NCBI RefSeq assembly: GCF_000422305.1
Contig: NZ_AULN01000012.1
Span: 269,001-333,000 of the forward strand
Length of the DNA stretch: 64,000 nt
Reading direction: 5' to 3'
Source of the DNA: Luteimonas mephitis DSM 12574
GTDB lineage: Bacteria > Pseudomonadota > Gammaproteobacteria > Xanthomonadales > Xanthomonadaceae
Under the pieces are notes generated by a model. It worked only from the letters and a program-made list of their open reading frames with translations, searched no databases and was not told the DNA's origin. Position 1 is the first letter of the stretch, and each line of letters begins with the position of its first letter. The position numbers were made by a program, and so were the translations under genes. Below are positions 41,878 to 51,602 of the stretch, piece after piece.

Positions 41878-42789
41878 TTACTGAAGTGCACCGGGTGCCC
41901 CGATTTCCGGGCCGGTGCGGCTGAACAGGGCGTCGACCTCGTCGCCCGTGAACTCGTAGGCCTGGCCGCAGAACTCGCAGCGGACGTGGGCGCTCCCGCC
42001 GATGACCGCCGCCCGGGCCTCGTCGGGACCCAGCGACTCCAGCATCGCCGCCACCCGTTCGCGCGAGCAGGAGCAGGCAAAGCGCAGCGGCTTGTCACCG
42101 AGCAGGCGGACCCCGTCTTCATGGAACAAACGCGCCAGCAGGGTCTGCACCGGCCACTGCAGCAACTCGCCGGGCTTGAGGGTGTCGAACAGCGCGCTGG
42201 CACGGTTCCAGCCGTCCTCGTCGCCTTCGTCGCCGGGCAGCTTCTGCAGCATCAGGCCCGCGGCCTGCTGTTCGTCGGCCGCGAGCAGCAGCCGGGTGGG
42301 GAGCTGCTCGGACTGCCGGAAGTACTGTTCGAACGCGGCGGCCAGGGAGTCGGCCTCCAGCGCCACGATGCCCTGGTAGCGCATCGGCTCGCGCCCGGCC
42401 GCGCTGCGGCTTTCGATGGTGATCGCCAGCATCGCGCCGGCGCCCAGTTCGCGCAGGTCGCGTGAAACCGGGGAAACGTCGCCCTCGGCCAGTTGGGCGA
42501 TGCCGCGCAGGGTTCCCGCCGCCGTGCACTCGGCGAACAGGGTGCGCAGCCGCCCCTGCCCGCGCAGCTGCACCGACAGGCGGCCGTCGATCTTGGCGTG
42601 GCCGGTGAACAAGGCCGCGGCCGCGGTGGCCTCGCCCAGCAGTTCGGCCACCGCCAGCGGGTAGTCGTCGCGGCTGCGGATCTGCGTCCAGCTGTCGCCC
42701 AGGTGCACGTGCACGCCGCGAACGCCGGCGCGGTCGAGCAGGAAACGGGTCAGGTGGTCGCCGTCGTCGGCGCTGGCGTTCACGGTCAT
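41878..42789 (-). CDS. hslO: Redox-regulated chaperone Hsp33
   Basis: 303-aa holdase activated by oxidation and unfolding. The zinc-coordinating redox switch is intact: CSC at 239-241 and CEFC at 271-274. The N-terminal domain has [20 protein letters not shown] and the C-terminus the usual [11 protein letters not shown]. The TPR-hydroxylase gene ends five bases before its ATG, so the two are co-transcribed. The minus-strand frame is open back to 44187, but that extension lies over the hydroxylase gene in another frame and is not a fusion. Confidence 0.95.
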   Translation of the reverse strand: MTVNASADDGDHLTRFLLDRAGVRGVHVHLGDSWTQIRSRDDYPLAVAELLGEATAAAALFTGHAKIDGRLSVQLRGQGRLRTLFAECTAAGTLRGIAQLAEGDVSPVSRDLRELGAGAMLAITIESRSAAGREPMRYQGIVALEADSLAAAFEQYFRQSEQLPTRLLLAADEQQAAGLMLQKLPGDEGDEDGWNRASALFDTLKPGELLQWPVQTLLARLFHEDGVRLLGDKPLRFACSCSRERVAAMLESLGPDEARAAVIGGSAHVRCEFCGQAYEFTGDEVDALFSRTGPEIGAPGALQ

Positions 42790-42794
42790 GGGGC

Positions 42795-44093
42795 TCACAG
42801 TTCGCCGAGGTCGGCGTCGCTGCCGTAGTAGGACAGCATGCCCTGCACGGTCTGCGACACCAGTTCGCGTTCGAGTTCGGTCAGCATCGGGTGCCAGACG
42901 TCGAAGATCAGCACCACCCGCAGCCGGTCGCTGTAGTTCCAGGCTTCGTGGCGGATGGTGTCGTCGAACATCAGCAGCTTGCCCGGCTCCCAGGCACGGG
43001 TTTCGTCGCCCACGCGCAGCGCGCAGTCGGGCGGGATGATCAGCGGCATGTGCACGGTCAGGCGGGTGTTGGTCGCGCCGTTGTGCGGCGGGATGTGGGT
43101 GCCCGGCTTGAGCGCCGAATAGAACGCCACCGGTGCCCGGCCCGGCACCGTGTTCTGCGGCGCGCGCGCGAGTGCCGCTTCGGTGCGCGGGCACAGGTCC
43201 GCATGCGCGTCGATCCGCATGCCGTCCTTCCACAGGAAATAGGCGCCCCAGTCGAGGTTGTGGTCGAGCGCGGCGAACTGCGCAGGCGGTTCGCCCGGCG
43301 TGGTCTTCACGTAGGGCTCGAAGGCCTGCTGGCTGGCGAGTACGCCCTGGAGTTCTTCCAGCATCGCCGGGAAGGCCGCTTCCACCTCCGCGACCCACGG
43401 GTAATCCTCGCGTTCGAAGAAGGGAATCGCCGGCAGGCGCGGGAACGGCAGCATCAGCGGGCGCGCGGTCACGAACGGGCGGCGACCGGAGACGATGTCC
43501 AGGCAGTGTTCGAAGCGCTGCAGTTCGCGCCGCTCGCTGTTGCCCATCAGTGGCTGCACGCGCTCGCGCAGGTGTGCGTACAGCTGTGCCTGGTTCTCGC
43601 TGATCGCCGTGCGGGCCTGTTCGATCCACGGTTGCATGTGCGGCGCGCGCGATACCGGCTCGGGCATGTAGGCCAGCGCGTTGCTCCACGACATCGCGGC
43701 CTCGCGCACGCGTCCGGCAGCCTGCAGCAGGCGTGCCCGCTCCATGTGCGCGCCCCAGGCCAGCGGGTCGGCGCGGATGGCCAGTTCGATCTGTTCGAGC
43801 GCCGCGCCCGCGTTGCCCTGCGCCGAGTGCAGGCGGGACAGGTTGGCGTGCGCGATCGCGAGCGCGGGATCGGATGCGATCGCGTTCTCGAACAGCTGCT
43901 TCGCCGCGGCGATGTCGCCGCGCGCCATCGCGTGCGCGCCAAGATGGTTCGATGCCAGTGCGTGCCCGGGCTGCAGCGCCAGGACCTGCTGCCAGCACGA
44001 CAGCGCTGCATCGGACTGGCCGCGCTGGGCCAGCTGTTCGGCCTGCGCGACGAGTTCGGCGATGCGTGCTTGTGCGGGCGCTTCCAAGGGCAA
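42795..44093 (-). CDS. TPR protein with aspartyl/asparaginyl beta-hydroxylase domain
   Basis: 432 aa. TPR helices at about 10-145, then an Asp/Asn beta-hydroxylase domain (about 230-405), a 2-oxoglutarate/Fe(II) dioxygenase of the AspH type. Iron ligands in the two-His arrangement are visible: His337 in [12 protein letters not shown] and His382 in [12 protein letters not shown], with Arg392 ([12 protein letters not shown]) for 2-oxoglutarate. The target is unknown; a TPR-bound protein is plausible. First gene of a unit with hslO, and 2-6 kb from a TPR-sulfotransferase and a TonB receptor on the same strand. Confidence 0.9.
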   Translation of the reverse strand: MPLEAPAQARIAELVAQAEQLAQRGQSDAALSCWQQVLALQPGHALASNHLGAHAMARGDIAAAKQLFENAIASDPALAIAHANLSRLHSAQGNAGAALEQIELAIRADPLAWGAHMERARLLQAAGRVREAAMSWSNALAYMPEPVSRAPHMQPWIEQARTAISENQAQLYAHLRERVQPLMGNSERRELQRFEHCLDIVSGRRPFVTARPLMLPFPRLPAIPFFEREDYPWVAEVEAAFPAMLEELQGVLASQQAFEPYVKTTPGEPPAQFAALDHNLDWGAYFLWKDGMRIDAHADLCPRTEAALARAPQNTVPGRAPVAFYSALKPGTHIPPHNGATNTRLTVHMPLIIPPDCALRVGDETRAWEPGKLLMFDDTIRHEAWNYSDRLRVVLIFDVWHPMLTELERELVSQTVQGMLSYYGSDADLGEL

Positions 44094-44171
44094 AACCGTG
44101 CGGTCGAGGAGGCTTCAAGGTTACCATTGGGCGGGTTGGCCCAGGCTGCTGCCGGGGCAGGGGACACCTGC

Positions 44172-44897
44172 ATGACCGCCGGATCACGACGTCGTCGCTG
44201 GCTGCGCTGGCTGTGGAAACTGCCGCTGCTGCTGCTCGCGCTGAGCGTGCTGCAAGTGCTGGCGCTGCGCTTCGTCGATCCGCCGTTCACCGCGTTCATG
44301 GCGGCGCGCCAACTGCAGGCCTGGGGCGACGGCAACTGGGGCTTCCGCATCACCTACGACTGGCGCGACCTGGACCAGATCGCCGCCAGCCTGCCGGTAT
44401 CGCTGGTGGCCGCCGAAGACCAGAACTTCGCCCGCCACGACGGTTTCGACTTCGCGGCGATCGAGAAGGCGCGCGCGAGCAATGCACGCGGGCGCAAGGT
44501 GCGCGGCGCCAGCACGATCAGCCAGCAGCTGGCCAAGAACCTGTTCCTGTGGAGCGGGCGGAGCCGGGCGTCGCGCTGGGTGCGCAAGGGCGTCGAGGCC
44601 TGGTACACGCTGCTGATCGAAGCGCTTTGGCCGAAGTCGCGCATCCTCGAGGTGTACGCCAACGTCGCCGAGTTCGGCGACGGGATCTACGGTGCGCAGG
44701 CCGCCGCCCGCAGCTTCTGGCGCAAGGACGCCGCGCGGCTGTCGCCGGCGCAGAGCGCCACGCTGGCCGCGGTGCTGCCCAACCCGAAGCGCTACAGCGC
44801 GGCGCGGCCGGGGCCGTACGTGCAGCGGCGCGCGCGCTGGATCGAACGCAACGTGCACCGGATCGGCGGCACTGCGTACCTCGACACACTGGACTGA
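44172..44897 (+). CDS. mtgA: Monofunctional peptidoglycan glycosyltransferase
   Basis: 241 aa; polymerises lipid II into glycan strands. One N-terminal membrane helix (about 14-34), then the GT51 domain: [14 protein letters not shown] with catalytic Glu82, [17 protein letters not shown] (111-127), [18 protein letters not shown] and [19 protein letters not shown]. No transpeptidase domain is present, which separates MtgA from PBP1. Start ATG 44172. Divergent from the hydroxylase-hslO operon with a 78-bp spacer. Confidence 0.95.
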   Translation: MTAGSRRRRWLRWLWKLPLLLLALSVLQVLALRFVDPPFTAFMAARQLQAWGDGNWGFRITYDWRDLDQIAASLPVSLVAAEDQNFARHDGFDFAAIEKARASNARGRKVRGASTISQQLAKNLFLWSGRSRASRWVRKGVEAWYTLLIEALWPKSRILEVYANVAEFGDGIYGAQAAARSFWRKDAARLSPAQSATLAAVLPNPKRYSAARPGPYVQRRARWIERNVHRIGGTAYLDTLD

Positions 44898-45089
44898 CGA
44901 AGCGGGCCGGGATCGCCCCGGCGCCGCCGCGGATGCGCCCGGGTCGAAGCGCGCGCCGGCGGTCGCGTTCCCGCTGTCGCTTGCTGCATGTCCGCCCGCC
45001 TGGGCGGCGGGGGCGCAGCCCAGGCATGCGGTTCCGCGTGTCCTTTGCGGGCGGGTCATGGCGGGGATCGGGTCGGCTACCATGCCGCC

Positions 45090-46124
45090 ATGACCAGCCG
45101 TGCCGCCGACCGCGACCCGCTCACCATCGTCGTCGCCGCCTTCAACGAGGCCGAGGCGTTGCCGTCGCTGCACCCGCGCATCGCGGCAGTGCTGGACGGG
45201 CTGCAGGGCGACGTGGACGGTCGCGTGCTGTACGTCGACGACGGCAGCCGTGACGGCACCTGGGACGTGATGCGCGGGATCGCCAACGGCGACGCGCGGG
45301 TGTCGCTGCTGCGGCTGTCGCGCAACTTCGGCAAGGAGGCCGCGCTGACCGCCGGCCTGGACCGGGTCGAGCAGGGCGCGGCCATGATCCTCGACGCCGA
45401 CGGCCAGGATCCGCCGGAACTGATTCCGCAGTTCGTGGCCAAGTGGCGCGAGGGCTACGACGACGTGCACGGCACGCGCGTCGGCCGCGAGGGCGAGACC
45501 TGGCTGAAGAAGACCACGGCGCACGCCTTCTACCGGGTGATGCAGCGACTGTCGAAGACGCCGATCCCCGCCGACACCGGCGACTTCCGGCTGCTGTCCC
45601 CGCGGGCGCTGGCGGCGCTGCGGCAGCTGCGCGAGCGGCACCGGTTCATGAAGGGGCTGTTCGGCTGGGTCGGGTTCGAACGCGTTTCGATCGCCTACCA
45701 CCGCGAGCCGCGGCTGGCCGGGAAGAGCAAGTTCAGCCTCTGGCGGCTGTGGAATTTCGCGCTGGAGGGCATCACCAGCTTTTCCACCGTGCCGCTGCGG
45801 CTGGCTACCTACCTTGGCGTGCTGACCGCGCTGCTGGCGTTCGTCTATGCGCTGTGGGTCGTGGCCAAGGCGCTGCTGTGGGGCGACGACGTGGCCGGCT
45901 ATCCGAGCATGATGGCGGTGATCCTGTTCCTCGGCGGCGTGCAGCTGGTCGCGCTGGGGATGATCGGCGAGTACCTCGGCCGCCTGTACGAGGAATCCAA
46001 GCAGCGGCCGCTGTACCTGGTCGATAGCTGGCGCCCGGGGTTGGAGGTATCCTCGGGCCGTGTCCATGGCGAGGGAGAGTCCCATGCGTACCGTACGACA
46101 CCTGCTGGAAGGCAAGGCGCCTGA
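45090..46124 (+). CDS. DPM1/ArnC-type family 2 glycosyltransferase
   Basis: 344 aa. The GT-A domain has VVAAFNEAEALP (14-25), YVDDGSRDGTWD (48-59) and DADGQDPPE (102-110), followed by DTGDFRLLS. Two C-terminal membrane helices (about 235-258, 270-295) carry VALGMIGEYLGRLYEESKQRP, the hallmark of undecaprenyl/dolichyl-phosphate sugar transferases (GtrB, ArnC). It likely loads a sugar onto undecaprenyl phosphate; the sugar and acceptor are not inferable. Start ATG 45090; the next gene begins inside its last 41 bases. Confidence 0.9.
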   Translation: MTSRAADRDPLTIVVAAFNEAEALPSLHPRIAAVLDGLQGDVDGRVLYVDDGSRDGTWDVMRGIANGDARVSLLRLSRNFGKEAALTAGLDRVEQGAAMILDADGQDPPELIPQFVAKWREGYDDVHGTRVGREGETWLKKTTAHAFYRVMQRLSKTPIPADTGDFRLLSPRALAALRQLRERHRFMKGLFGWVGFERVSIAYHREPRLAGKSKFSLWRLWNFALEGITSFSTVPLRLATYLGVLTALLAFVYALWVVAKALLWGDDVAGYPSMMAVILFLGGVQLVALGMIGEYLGRLYEESKQRPLYLVDSWRPGLEVSSGRVHGEGESHAYRTTPAGRQGA

Positions 46125-46512
46125 GGTCTTCGCGATCGGTCCGGACGTGCCGGTGATCGAGGCGATCCGGCTGATGGCGGCAAAAGGCATCGGCGCGGTG
46201 CTGGTGATGCAGGGGGGCCACCTGGCCGGCATCCTTTCCGAGCGTGACTACGCGCGCAAGGTGGTCCTGCAGGGCCGCTCGTCTTCCGACACCCCGGTGC
46301 GCGACATCATGACCGCGCAGGTCATCAGCGTCGGCCTGGACGACACCGCCGAACGCTGCATGCAGATCGTCACCGAACGCCGCATCCGCCACCTGCCGGT
46401 ACTCGACCATGACGCGGTGCTCGGCGTGGTCTCGATCGGCGACCTGGTCAAGGCCGTGATCGAGGACCAGCGGCACGAGCTGGACCAGTTGCAGCGCTAC
46501 ATCGCTTCTTAG
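46084..46512 (+). CDS. Two-CBS-domain protein
   Basis: 142 aa of tandem CBS motifs (about 8-65 and 72-132): GPDVPVIEAIRLMAAKGIGA with GILSERDYARKVVL, then RDIMTAQVISVGLDDTAERC with RIRHLPVLD and GVVSIGDLVKAVI. Stand-alone CBS pairs bind adenine nucleotides as energy sensors. Start ATG 46084, after GAGGGAG, overlaps the glycosyltransferase gene by 41 bases, so the two are co-transcribed. Confidence 0.93.
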   Translation: MRTVRHLLEGKAPEVFAIGPDVPVIEAIRLMAAKGIGAVLVMQGGHLAGILSERDYARKVVLQGRSSSDTPVRDIMTAQVISVGLDDTAERCMQIVTERRIRHLPVLDHDAVLGVVSIGDLVKAVIEDQRHELDQLQRYIAS

Positions 46513-46541
46513 CCGGCAGGCGATGCCCGCGACTTACGCGA

Positions 46542-46928
46542 TCAGCCCGCGGTCGCGTCGAGGGTGCAGGCCAGTTCGCGCGTGCCATCCTGCTGTGACA
46601 GGTGCGCGTTCCCTGTGCCGAGGGTGAGGTACAGCGAATCGCCCGCATAGACCTTCGGGTCGCTGTTGGCAACCCGCTCCAGCGTATGGCGTTCGCCACC
46701 GGGCAACGACACGCGGGCCACGCCCTTGTCGAGCAGGACGACTTCGGTGTCGCCCTGGCAGGCATAGCGTGCGACGGCATCGCCGTCCTGGTTGGCGTTC
46801 TCCGGCGCCTGTCCGGAGGCCGCCTGGGCTCCGGCGGGGAGTTCAGGCGTCGCGGCGCCGTGGTCGCCGCAGGCCGCGAGGCAGCCGAACAGCAGCGCGG
46901 CCGCGAGGGTGGTGGAGGACTTGCGCAT
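46542..46928 (-). CDS. MliC-like lipoprotein (C-type lysozyme inhibitor family)
   Basis: 128 aa. Lipobox LAAC with the lipidated Cys20, a 30-residue Ala/Pro/Gly linker, then a MliC-like domain (about 53-125) with its paired cysteines in YACQGDTEVVLLD and RELACTLD. The inhibitory Ser/Lys loop is not clearly conserved (SDPKVYAGDS where SGARY is usual), so lysozyme inhibition is likely but unproven. Convergent with the CBS gene. Confidence 0.8.
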   Translation of the reverse strand: MRKSSTTLAAALLFGCLAACGDHGAATPELPAGAQAASGQAPENANQDGDAVARYACQGDTEVVLLDKGVARVSLPGGERHTLERVANSDPKVYAGDSLYLTLGTGNAHLSQQDGTRELACTLDATAG

Positions 46929-47002
46929 GGCGGTCTCCGGAGCGGGTCCCCGATTGTCGTCGTGGCAAGGTCAACTGTCGGTGATCGCCAGCGGTCGCGC
47001 AC

Positions 47003-48958
47003 TCACTTCGCGTAGTGGCCACCGCAGTTGCTGTCCTTGCCGCCGCCAAGGTCGATGGTGGCCAGCAGCGCCGCCGGCGGCGCGATGCTGCCAAGCGCGA
47101 CCGCGATCGCGCCGCGCAGGCCGAGGCGCTTGAAGTCGGGCCGGAACGAGGGATCCTTGAACGTCCCGTCCACCACCAGCGGCGAGCGCAGCGTCAGGAT
47201 GCTGCGATCCTTCGGCCGCGGCTTGAGCAGCAGGTCGAGGGTTTCGTCGCGCAGGTTCACCTTGCCCTCGCCGACGATGATCGTGTCGGTGGTGTCGAAC
47301 GCCAGCGCGCGCGAAGTCATCAGCCCGTCCTTGACGCCGAAGTCGCCGAACGCGCAGCGGATCGGCACTTTGTGGTCCTTGCCGATCAGGAATTTCAGCG
47401 ACTCGTAGATGTCGATGCCGGCCAGTTCCATCAGCAGGTTGCTGATCTGCCCGCGGCCCATGCCCAGCGCGATGTCGCCGTCGGCGCTGCCGAGCATCTG
47501 CGCGATCGAATTGCCGGTGCCGGTGATCGCGACCTTGCCGCCGATCTTGCCGATCGCGTCGTCGGTGAGCTTCGCGTCCGGGAACAGTTCGCCCAGGTTG
47601 AGTCCTTTCGCGGTGACATCGGCGCGGGTGCGGATGGTTTTCTCGCGCGCGTCCATGCGGATGGTGGAGCGGATGTCGCCGCCGGCGACGCCGAAGTCCA
47701 GTGGCTCCAGCCGCAGCAGGCCGTCGTCGAGGAACAGGTGCGCATCCATGTCGTCGAGCGGCAGCGAAGGCGCGTTGATGCGATGCGCCTTCAGGCGCAC
47801 GTCGGCGTCCATCGCGCGCAGCTTCTCCAGCTTGTACGGCGTGTCCGGCAACAGCTTCGGGTCGGCGTCGCGCTGCGCGGCAAGCGCCGCGAGTTCGGGA
47901 TTCGTCGACTCGTCGCCGCCGGCCTGCGGCGCGCCGCCGATGAAGCCGGCCAGGTCGTCGAAGTCCAGCCGCTTCGACACCAGGTCCGCGCGCAGGAACG
48001 GGCGTTCGCCGCCGGTCTCCACGCTCGCGGTGCCGCCCAGGTCGCTGTCGCCGACCTTGCCGGTGAAGCCTTCGTAGCGCCAGGTGTTGCCGTCGCGGGT
48101 GAAGCGGCCATCGAGCGCGTACGGCGGCGTCGGCGGCAGCGAAATGCCGAGCAGGGGGTAGAGGTCCTCGAGGTTCTTGCCCGACAGCGCCATGCGCAGG
48201 TCGAAATTGCGGAACCGGAACGGATTGACCAGCGTGCCGCGCGCGTGCGCCCGCGTCGCGCCGGCGGCGGCGCGCAGGTCGATGCGGTAGGGCTTGTCGG
48301 TGTTCTGCAGTTCCAGCGGCGACTCGGCCACGCCTTCCAGCGTGAAGCGGTTGCCGGCCCACTTGCCGCCGCCCTCGACCTCGACCGGCGGCGCGTCGCC
48401 CGGCGTCTTCGCCGCGCGGCTGGCGACGTCGACCTGGATGTCGGTCCTGTTGCCGGCATCGACGAACCGCAGGTGGCCGTCGTCGATCCAGACCTTCCGA
48501 AGCCGCGCAGGTTCGCCGTCTCCCGGCGCCATGTCGAAATCCCAGTTGCCGCCGCCTGCGGGACCGGTTTCCAGGCGCACGTCCGGCCTTGTCAGGCGGA
48601 TCTCCGGGATGACGACGTCGCCGCGCAGCAGGGCGAACGGCCGGATCCGGAGTTCGAGGCGATCGGCGCTGGCCATCGTCGCCTGCTTCGACCAGTCGGC
48701 GTTGCCCAGCCGCAGTGCATGGGCGCGGATCGTCGTGGTGCGGCCGAGGTCGACGTCGAGGTCGCCGCCGATCTCGAAGCTGCGCCCGGTGCGCGCTTCC
48801 ACCGCGCGCTCGACCGGACCCTTGAACCAGTTCCAGTCCCACAGTAGCGCCAGCACCACCAGCGCGAGCGCGACGGCGGCCGCGATCGTGCGCCACGGGT
48901 GCCCGGTGACGGCGTCGCGCGCGCGCTTGCCTGCGGTTGGCGGGGAAGGAGTGGACAC
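47003..48958 (-). CDS. AsmA family outer-membrane biogenesis protein
   Basis: 651 aa with one N-terminal membrane helix (about 23-42, AAAVALALVVLALLW) and the AsmA start (VERAVEARTGRSFEIGGDLDV). The rest is a long beta-rich repeat region with AsmA-like segments (PFALLRGDVVIPEIRLTRPDV near 100-120; ADGDIALGMGRGQI near 475). AsmA/TamB/YhdP relatives form periplasmic bridges for phospholipid transport. The C-terminus (GGGKDSNCGGHYAK) is short. Monocistronic as far as visible. Confidence 0.9.
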   Translation of the reverse strand: MSTPSPPTAGKRARDAVTGHPWRTIAAAVALALVVLALLWDWNWFKGPVERAVEARTGRSFEIGGDLDVDLGRTTTIRAHALRLGNADWSKQATMASADRLELRIRPFALLRGDVVIPEIRLTRPDVRLETGPAGGGNWDFDMAPGDGEPARLRKVWIDDGHLRFVDAGNRTDIQVDVASRAAKTPGDAPPVEVEGGGKWAGNRFTLEGVAESPLELQNTDKPYRIDLRAAAGATRAHARGTLVNPFRFRNFDLRMALSGKNLEDLYPLLGISLPPTPPYALDGRFTRDGNTWRYEGFTGKVGDSDLGGTASVETGGERPFLRADLVSKRLDFDDLAGFIGGAPQAGGDESTNPELAALAAQRDADPKLLPDTPYKLEKLRAMDADVRLKAHRINAPSLPLDDMDAHLFLDDGLLRLEPLDFGVAGGDIRSTIRMDAREKTIRTRADVTAKGLNLGELFPDAKLTDDAIGKIGGKVAITGTGNSIAQMLGSADGDIALGMGRGQISNLLMELAGIDIYESLKFLIGKDHKVPIRCAFGDFGVKDGLMTSRALAFDTTDTIIVGEGKVNLRDETLDLLLKPRPKDRSILTLRSPLVVDGTFKDPSFRPDFKRLGLRGAIAVALGSIAPPAALLATIDLGGGKDSNCGGHYAK

Positions 48959-49013
48959 GCCGCCACCTTCGCCGCATGCCGATCAAGTGCCGGTGAACAT
49001 GCTCAGTGGCGGT

Positions 49014-49667
49014 TCATCGCGCCGGCAGCACCTGCGCCATCACCGCGACGTAGTGGCAGACGCTGCCGCCGATGCAGAACAGGTGCCAGATGGCGTGCGA
49101 ATAGCGCAGCGATTCGCGGTGGTAGAACACCGTGCCCAGCGTGTAGAACAGGCCGCCCGCCAGCAGCCAGCCCAGCGTCCAGTTGTCGAGTGCGGCCATC
49201 ACCGGCTTGATCGCCACGACCACCAGCCAGCCCATGGCGACGTAGATCGCCGTGGACAGCAGCTTGAAGCGGCCGGTGAAAAACAGCTTGAACACCACCC
49301 CGGAGAGCGCCAGCGTCCAGATCGCCGCGAACAGCGACCAGCCCAGCGTGCCGCGCAGGCCGACCAGGGTGAACGGGGTGTAGGTGCCGGCGATCAGCAG
49401 GTAGATCGCGCAGTGGTCGAAGACTTTCAGCCGGGTCTTGGCCACCGGGTGCGAAACCGCGTGGTACAGCGTGGAGGCGACGTAGAGCAGCAGCAGGCAG
49501 ATACCGAACACGATCGCGGCGGTCAGCTGCCAGCCGTCGCCGCGCAGCGCCGCCAGCGCGATCAGCACCGCACCGCCGGCCAGCGCCGCGGCCGCGCCGA
49601 CGCCGTGGGTCAGCGCGCTGGCGATTTCCTCGCGCGGGTCGTGGACGATGGCAGGCACGGCGTGCAT
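49014..49667 (-). CDS. Hemolysin III family (PAQR-type) membrane protein
   Basis: 217 aa with seven membrane helices. Family residues: REEIASALTHGVGAAAALAG at the start, LYHAVSH (His pair), FDHCAIYLLIAGTYTPF, and at the end HAIWHLFCIGGSVCHYVAV. These His/Asp positions form the PAQR zinc site. Bacterial members are implicated in fatty-acid or membrane homeostasis rather than haemolysis. Start: ATG 49667; the open frame to 49790 gives non-family sequence. A 174-bp gap separates it from prfC. Confidence 0.92.
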   Translation of the reverse strand: MHAVPAIVHDPREEIASALTHGVGAAAALAGGAVLIALAALRGDGWQLTAAIVFGICLLLLYVASTLYHAVSHPVAKTRLKVFDHCAIYLLIAGTYTPFTLVGLRGTLGWSLFAAIWTLALSGVVFKLFFTGRFKLLSTAIYVAMGWLVVVAIKPVMAALDNWTLGWLLAGGLFYTLGTVFYHRESLRYSHAIWHLFCIGGSVCHYVAVMAQVLPAR

Positions 49668-49841
49668 CCGCACACCATGCGCCGCACGTACCGAGCAATT
49701 GCTCGACAGGCACCCCGGAGCGGCATTGCGATGCTTCGCTGGTGCCTGCGGCGGAGAAAGCTCACGCGGGCGCAGCGCTGGCCTGCGCACGGGAGATGGC
49801 CGATCGCCCCGCCCTGCGCGCAGTCGCGGTGCCGCGGCGCC

Positions 49842-51446
49842 TCAGCGCGCCGCGACGATGTGCGCCTGCTCGCGCGTGGCCATGAACTCCACCCCGGGTG
49901 CGCGCTCCTGCGCCAGCTGCAGGTTGACCCGGGTCGGCGCGAGGTAGACCAGTTCGCCGGCGCCGTCGATGGCCAGGTTCAGCGCGTTCTTCTCGCGGAA
50001 CTCCTCCAGCTTCTTCGCGTCGTCGCACTTGATCCAGCGCGCGGTCGCCACCTGCACCTGCTCGAACGCCGCTTCCACCCCGTACTCGTCCTTGAGCCGG
50101 TACGCGGCCACGTCGAACTGGAGCACGCCGACCGCGCCCAGGATCAGGTCATTGCTCATCAGCGGGCGGAAGAACTGGGTGGCGCCTTCCTCGGAGAGCT
50201 GCGCCAGCCCCTTCTGCAGCTGCTTGAGCCGCAGCGGGTCGCGCAGCCGCGCGCGGCGGAACAGCTCCGGGGCGAAGTTGGGGATGCCGGTGAACGAAAC
50301 CGGCTCGCCCTCGGTGAAGGTGTCGCCGATCGAGATCGTGCCGTGGTTGTGGATGCCGATCACGTCGCCGGGAAACGCCTCGGCAGCGATCTCGCGGTCG
50401 CTGGCCATGAAGGTCAGCGCGTTGGCCAGCTTGACCTCCTTGCCGCTGCGCACGTGGAGGGCTTTCATGCCGGCGACGAACCGGCCCGAGCACACGCGCA
50501 TGAACGCGACGCGGTCGCGGTGCATCGGGTCCATGTTGGCCTGGATCTTGAACACGAAGCCGCTGAGCTTCGCTTCGGCCGGTTCGACCATGCGCGTGGT
50601 GGTTTCCCGGGGTCGCGGCGCCGGCGCGTGGCGGACGAAGAAATCCAGCAGCAGCTGCACACCGAAGTTGTTGACTGCCGAGCCGAAGAACACCGGCGTC
50701 TGCCGGCCGGCGAGGTAGGCCTCGAGGTCGAACGGATGCGAGGCGCCCTGCACCAGCTCCAGCTCGTCGCGCAGCTCGCGCAGCATGCTGGCGCCGATCC
50801 TCGCTTCGAGCTGCGGGTCGTCGATCGAGGCAAAAATGGTCGAGTCCTGGCGGGTGAAGTTGCGCCCCGGTTCGTACAGGTGCACCTCGCCGCTGACCAG
50901 GTGCACCACGCCCTTCAGCCGCTTGCCCATGCCGATCGGCCAGGTCACCGGCGCGCACTGGATGCCGAGCACGCTTTCGACTTCGTCGAGCAGGTCGATC
51001 GGGTCGCGGCCCTCGCGGTCGAGCTTGTTGATGAAGGTCATGATCGGCGTGTCGCGCATCCGACATACCTCCATCAGCTTGATCGTGCGCTCTTCGACGC
51101 CCTTGGCCACGTCGATCACCATCAGCGCCGAGTCCACGGCGGTCAGCACGCGATAGGTGTCCTCGCCGAAGTCGGCGTGGCCGGGCGTGTCGAGCAGGTT
51201 GACGATGCGGCCCTCGTAGGGGAACTGCATCACCGAGCTGGTCACCGAAATGCCGCGCTCCTGTTCCAGCGCCATCCAGTCGGAGGTGGCGTGGCGATTG
51301 GTCTTGCGCGACTTGACCGAGCCGGCCATCTGGATGGCGCCGCCGAACAGCAGCAGCTTCTCGGTCAGGGTGGTCTTGCCCGCGTCCGGGTGCGAAATGA
51401 TCGCGAAGGTGCGGCGGCGGGCGGCTTCGGCGGCGACGTCAGGCAT
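49842..51446 (-). CDS. prfC: Peptide chain release factor 3
   Basis: A 534-aa translational GTPase that recycles RF1/RF2. G1 is [21 protein letters not shown]3 [15 protein letters not shown]4 INKLDREG, and the C-terminal RF3 domain includes [20 protein letters not shown]. Start: ATG 51446 ([14 protein letters not shown]) agrees with related proteins; ATG 51464 would add six residues, and neither has a strong Shine-Dalgarno. Preceded by a 138-bp promoter region. Confidence 0.96.
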   Translation of the reverse strand: MPDVAAEAARRRTFAIISHPDAGKTTLTEKLLLFGGAIQMAGSVKSRKTNRHATSDWMALEQERGISVTSSVMQFPYEGRIVNLLDTPGHADFGEDTYRVLTAVDSALMVIDVAKGVEERTIKLMEVCRMRDTPIMTFINKLDREGRDPIDLLDEVESVLGIQCAPVTWPIGMGKRLKGVVHLVSGEVHLYEPGRNFTRQDSTIFASIDDPQLEARIGASMLRELRDELELVQGASHPFDLEAYLAGRQTPVFFGSAVNNFGVQLLLDFFVRHAPAPRPRETTTRMVEPAEAKLSGFVFKIQANMDPMHRDRVAFMRVCSGRFVAGMKALHVRSGKEVKLANALTFMASDREIAAEAFPGDVIGIHNHGTISIGDTFTEGEPVSFTGIPNFAPELFRRARLRDPLRLKQLQKGLAQLSEEGATQFFRPLMSNDLILGAVGVLQFDVAAYRLKDEYGVEAAFEQVQVATARWIKCDDAKKLEEFREKNALNLAIDGAGELVYLAPTRVNLQLAQERAPGVEFMATREQAHIVAAR

Positions 51447-51602
51447 GGCGAAAGGCGCCTGCATGGCGCGACGGTGATTCGGGGAGGGGCGGATTATACG
51501 GTTCGCCGGGGGCGGGAGCCTGTTTTGCCACGGACGGCGCGAGCGGCCCGGGGCAGGATGAACGCCAGGCGCTGGAGTGCGGCGGGCGAATGCCGTGGCG
51601 GC

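Noticed and set aside
41878..44187. 769-aa frame suggesting a fusion upstream of Hsp33
   Set aside because: Its first 460 residues lie over the hydroxylase gene in the wrong frame; Hsp33 has a proper start at 42789.
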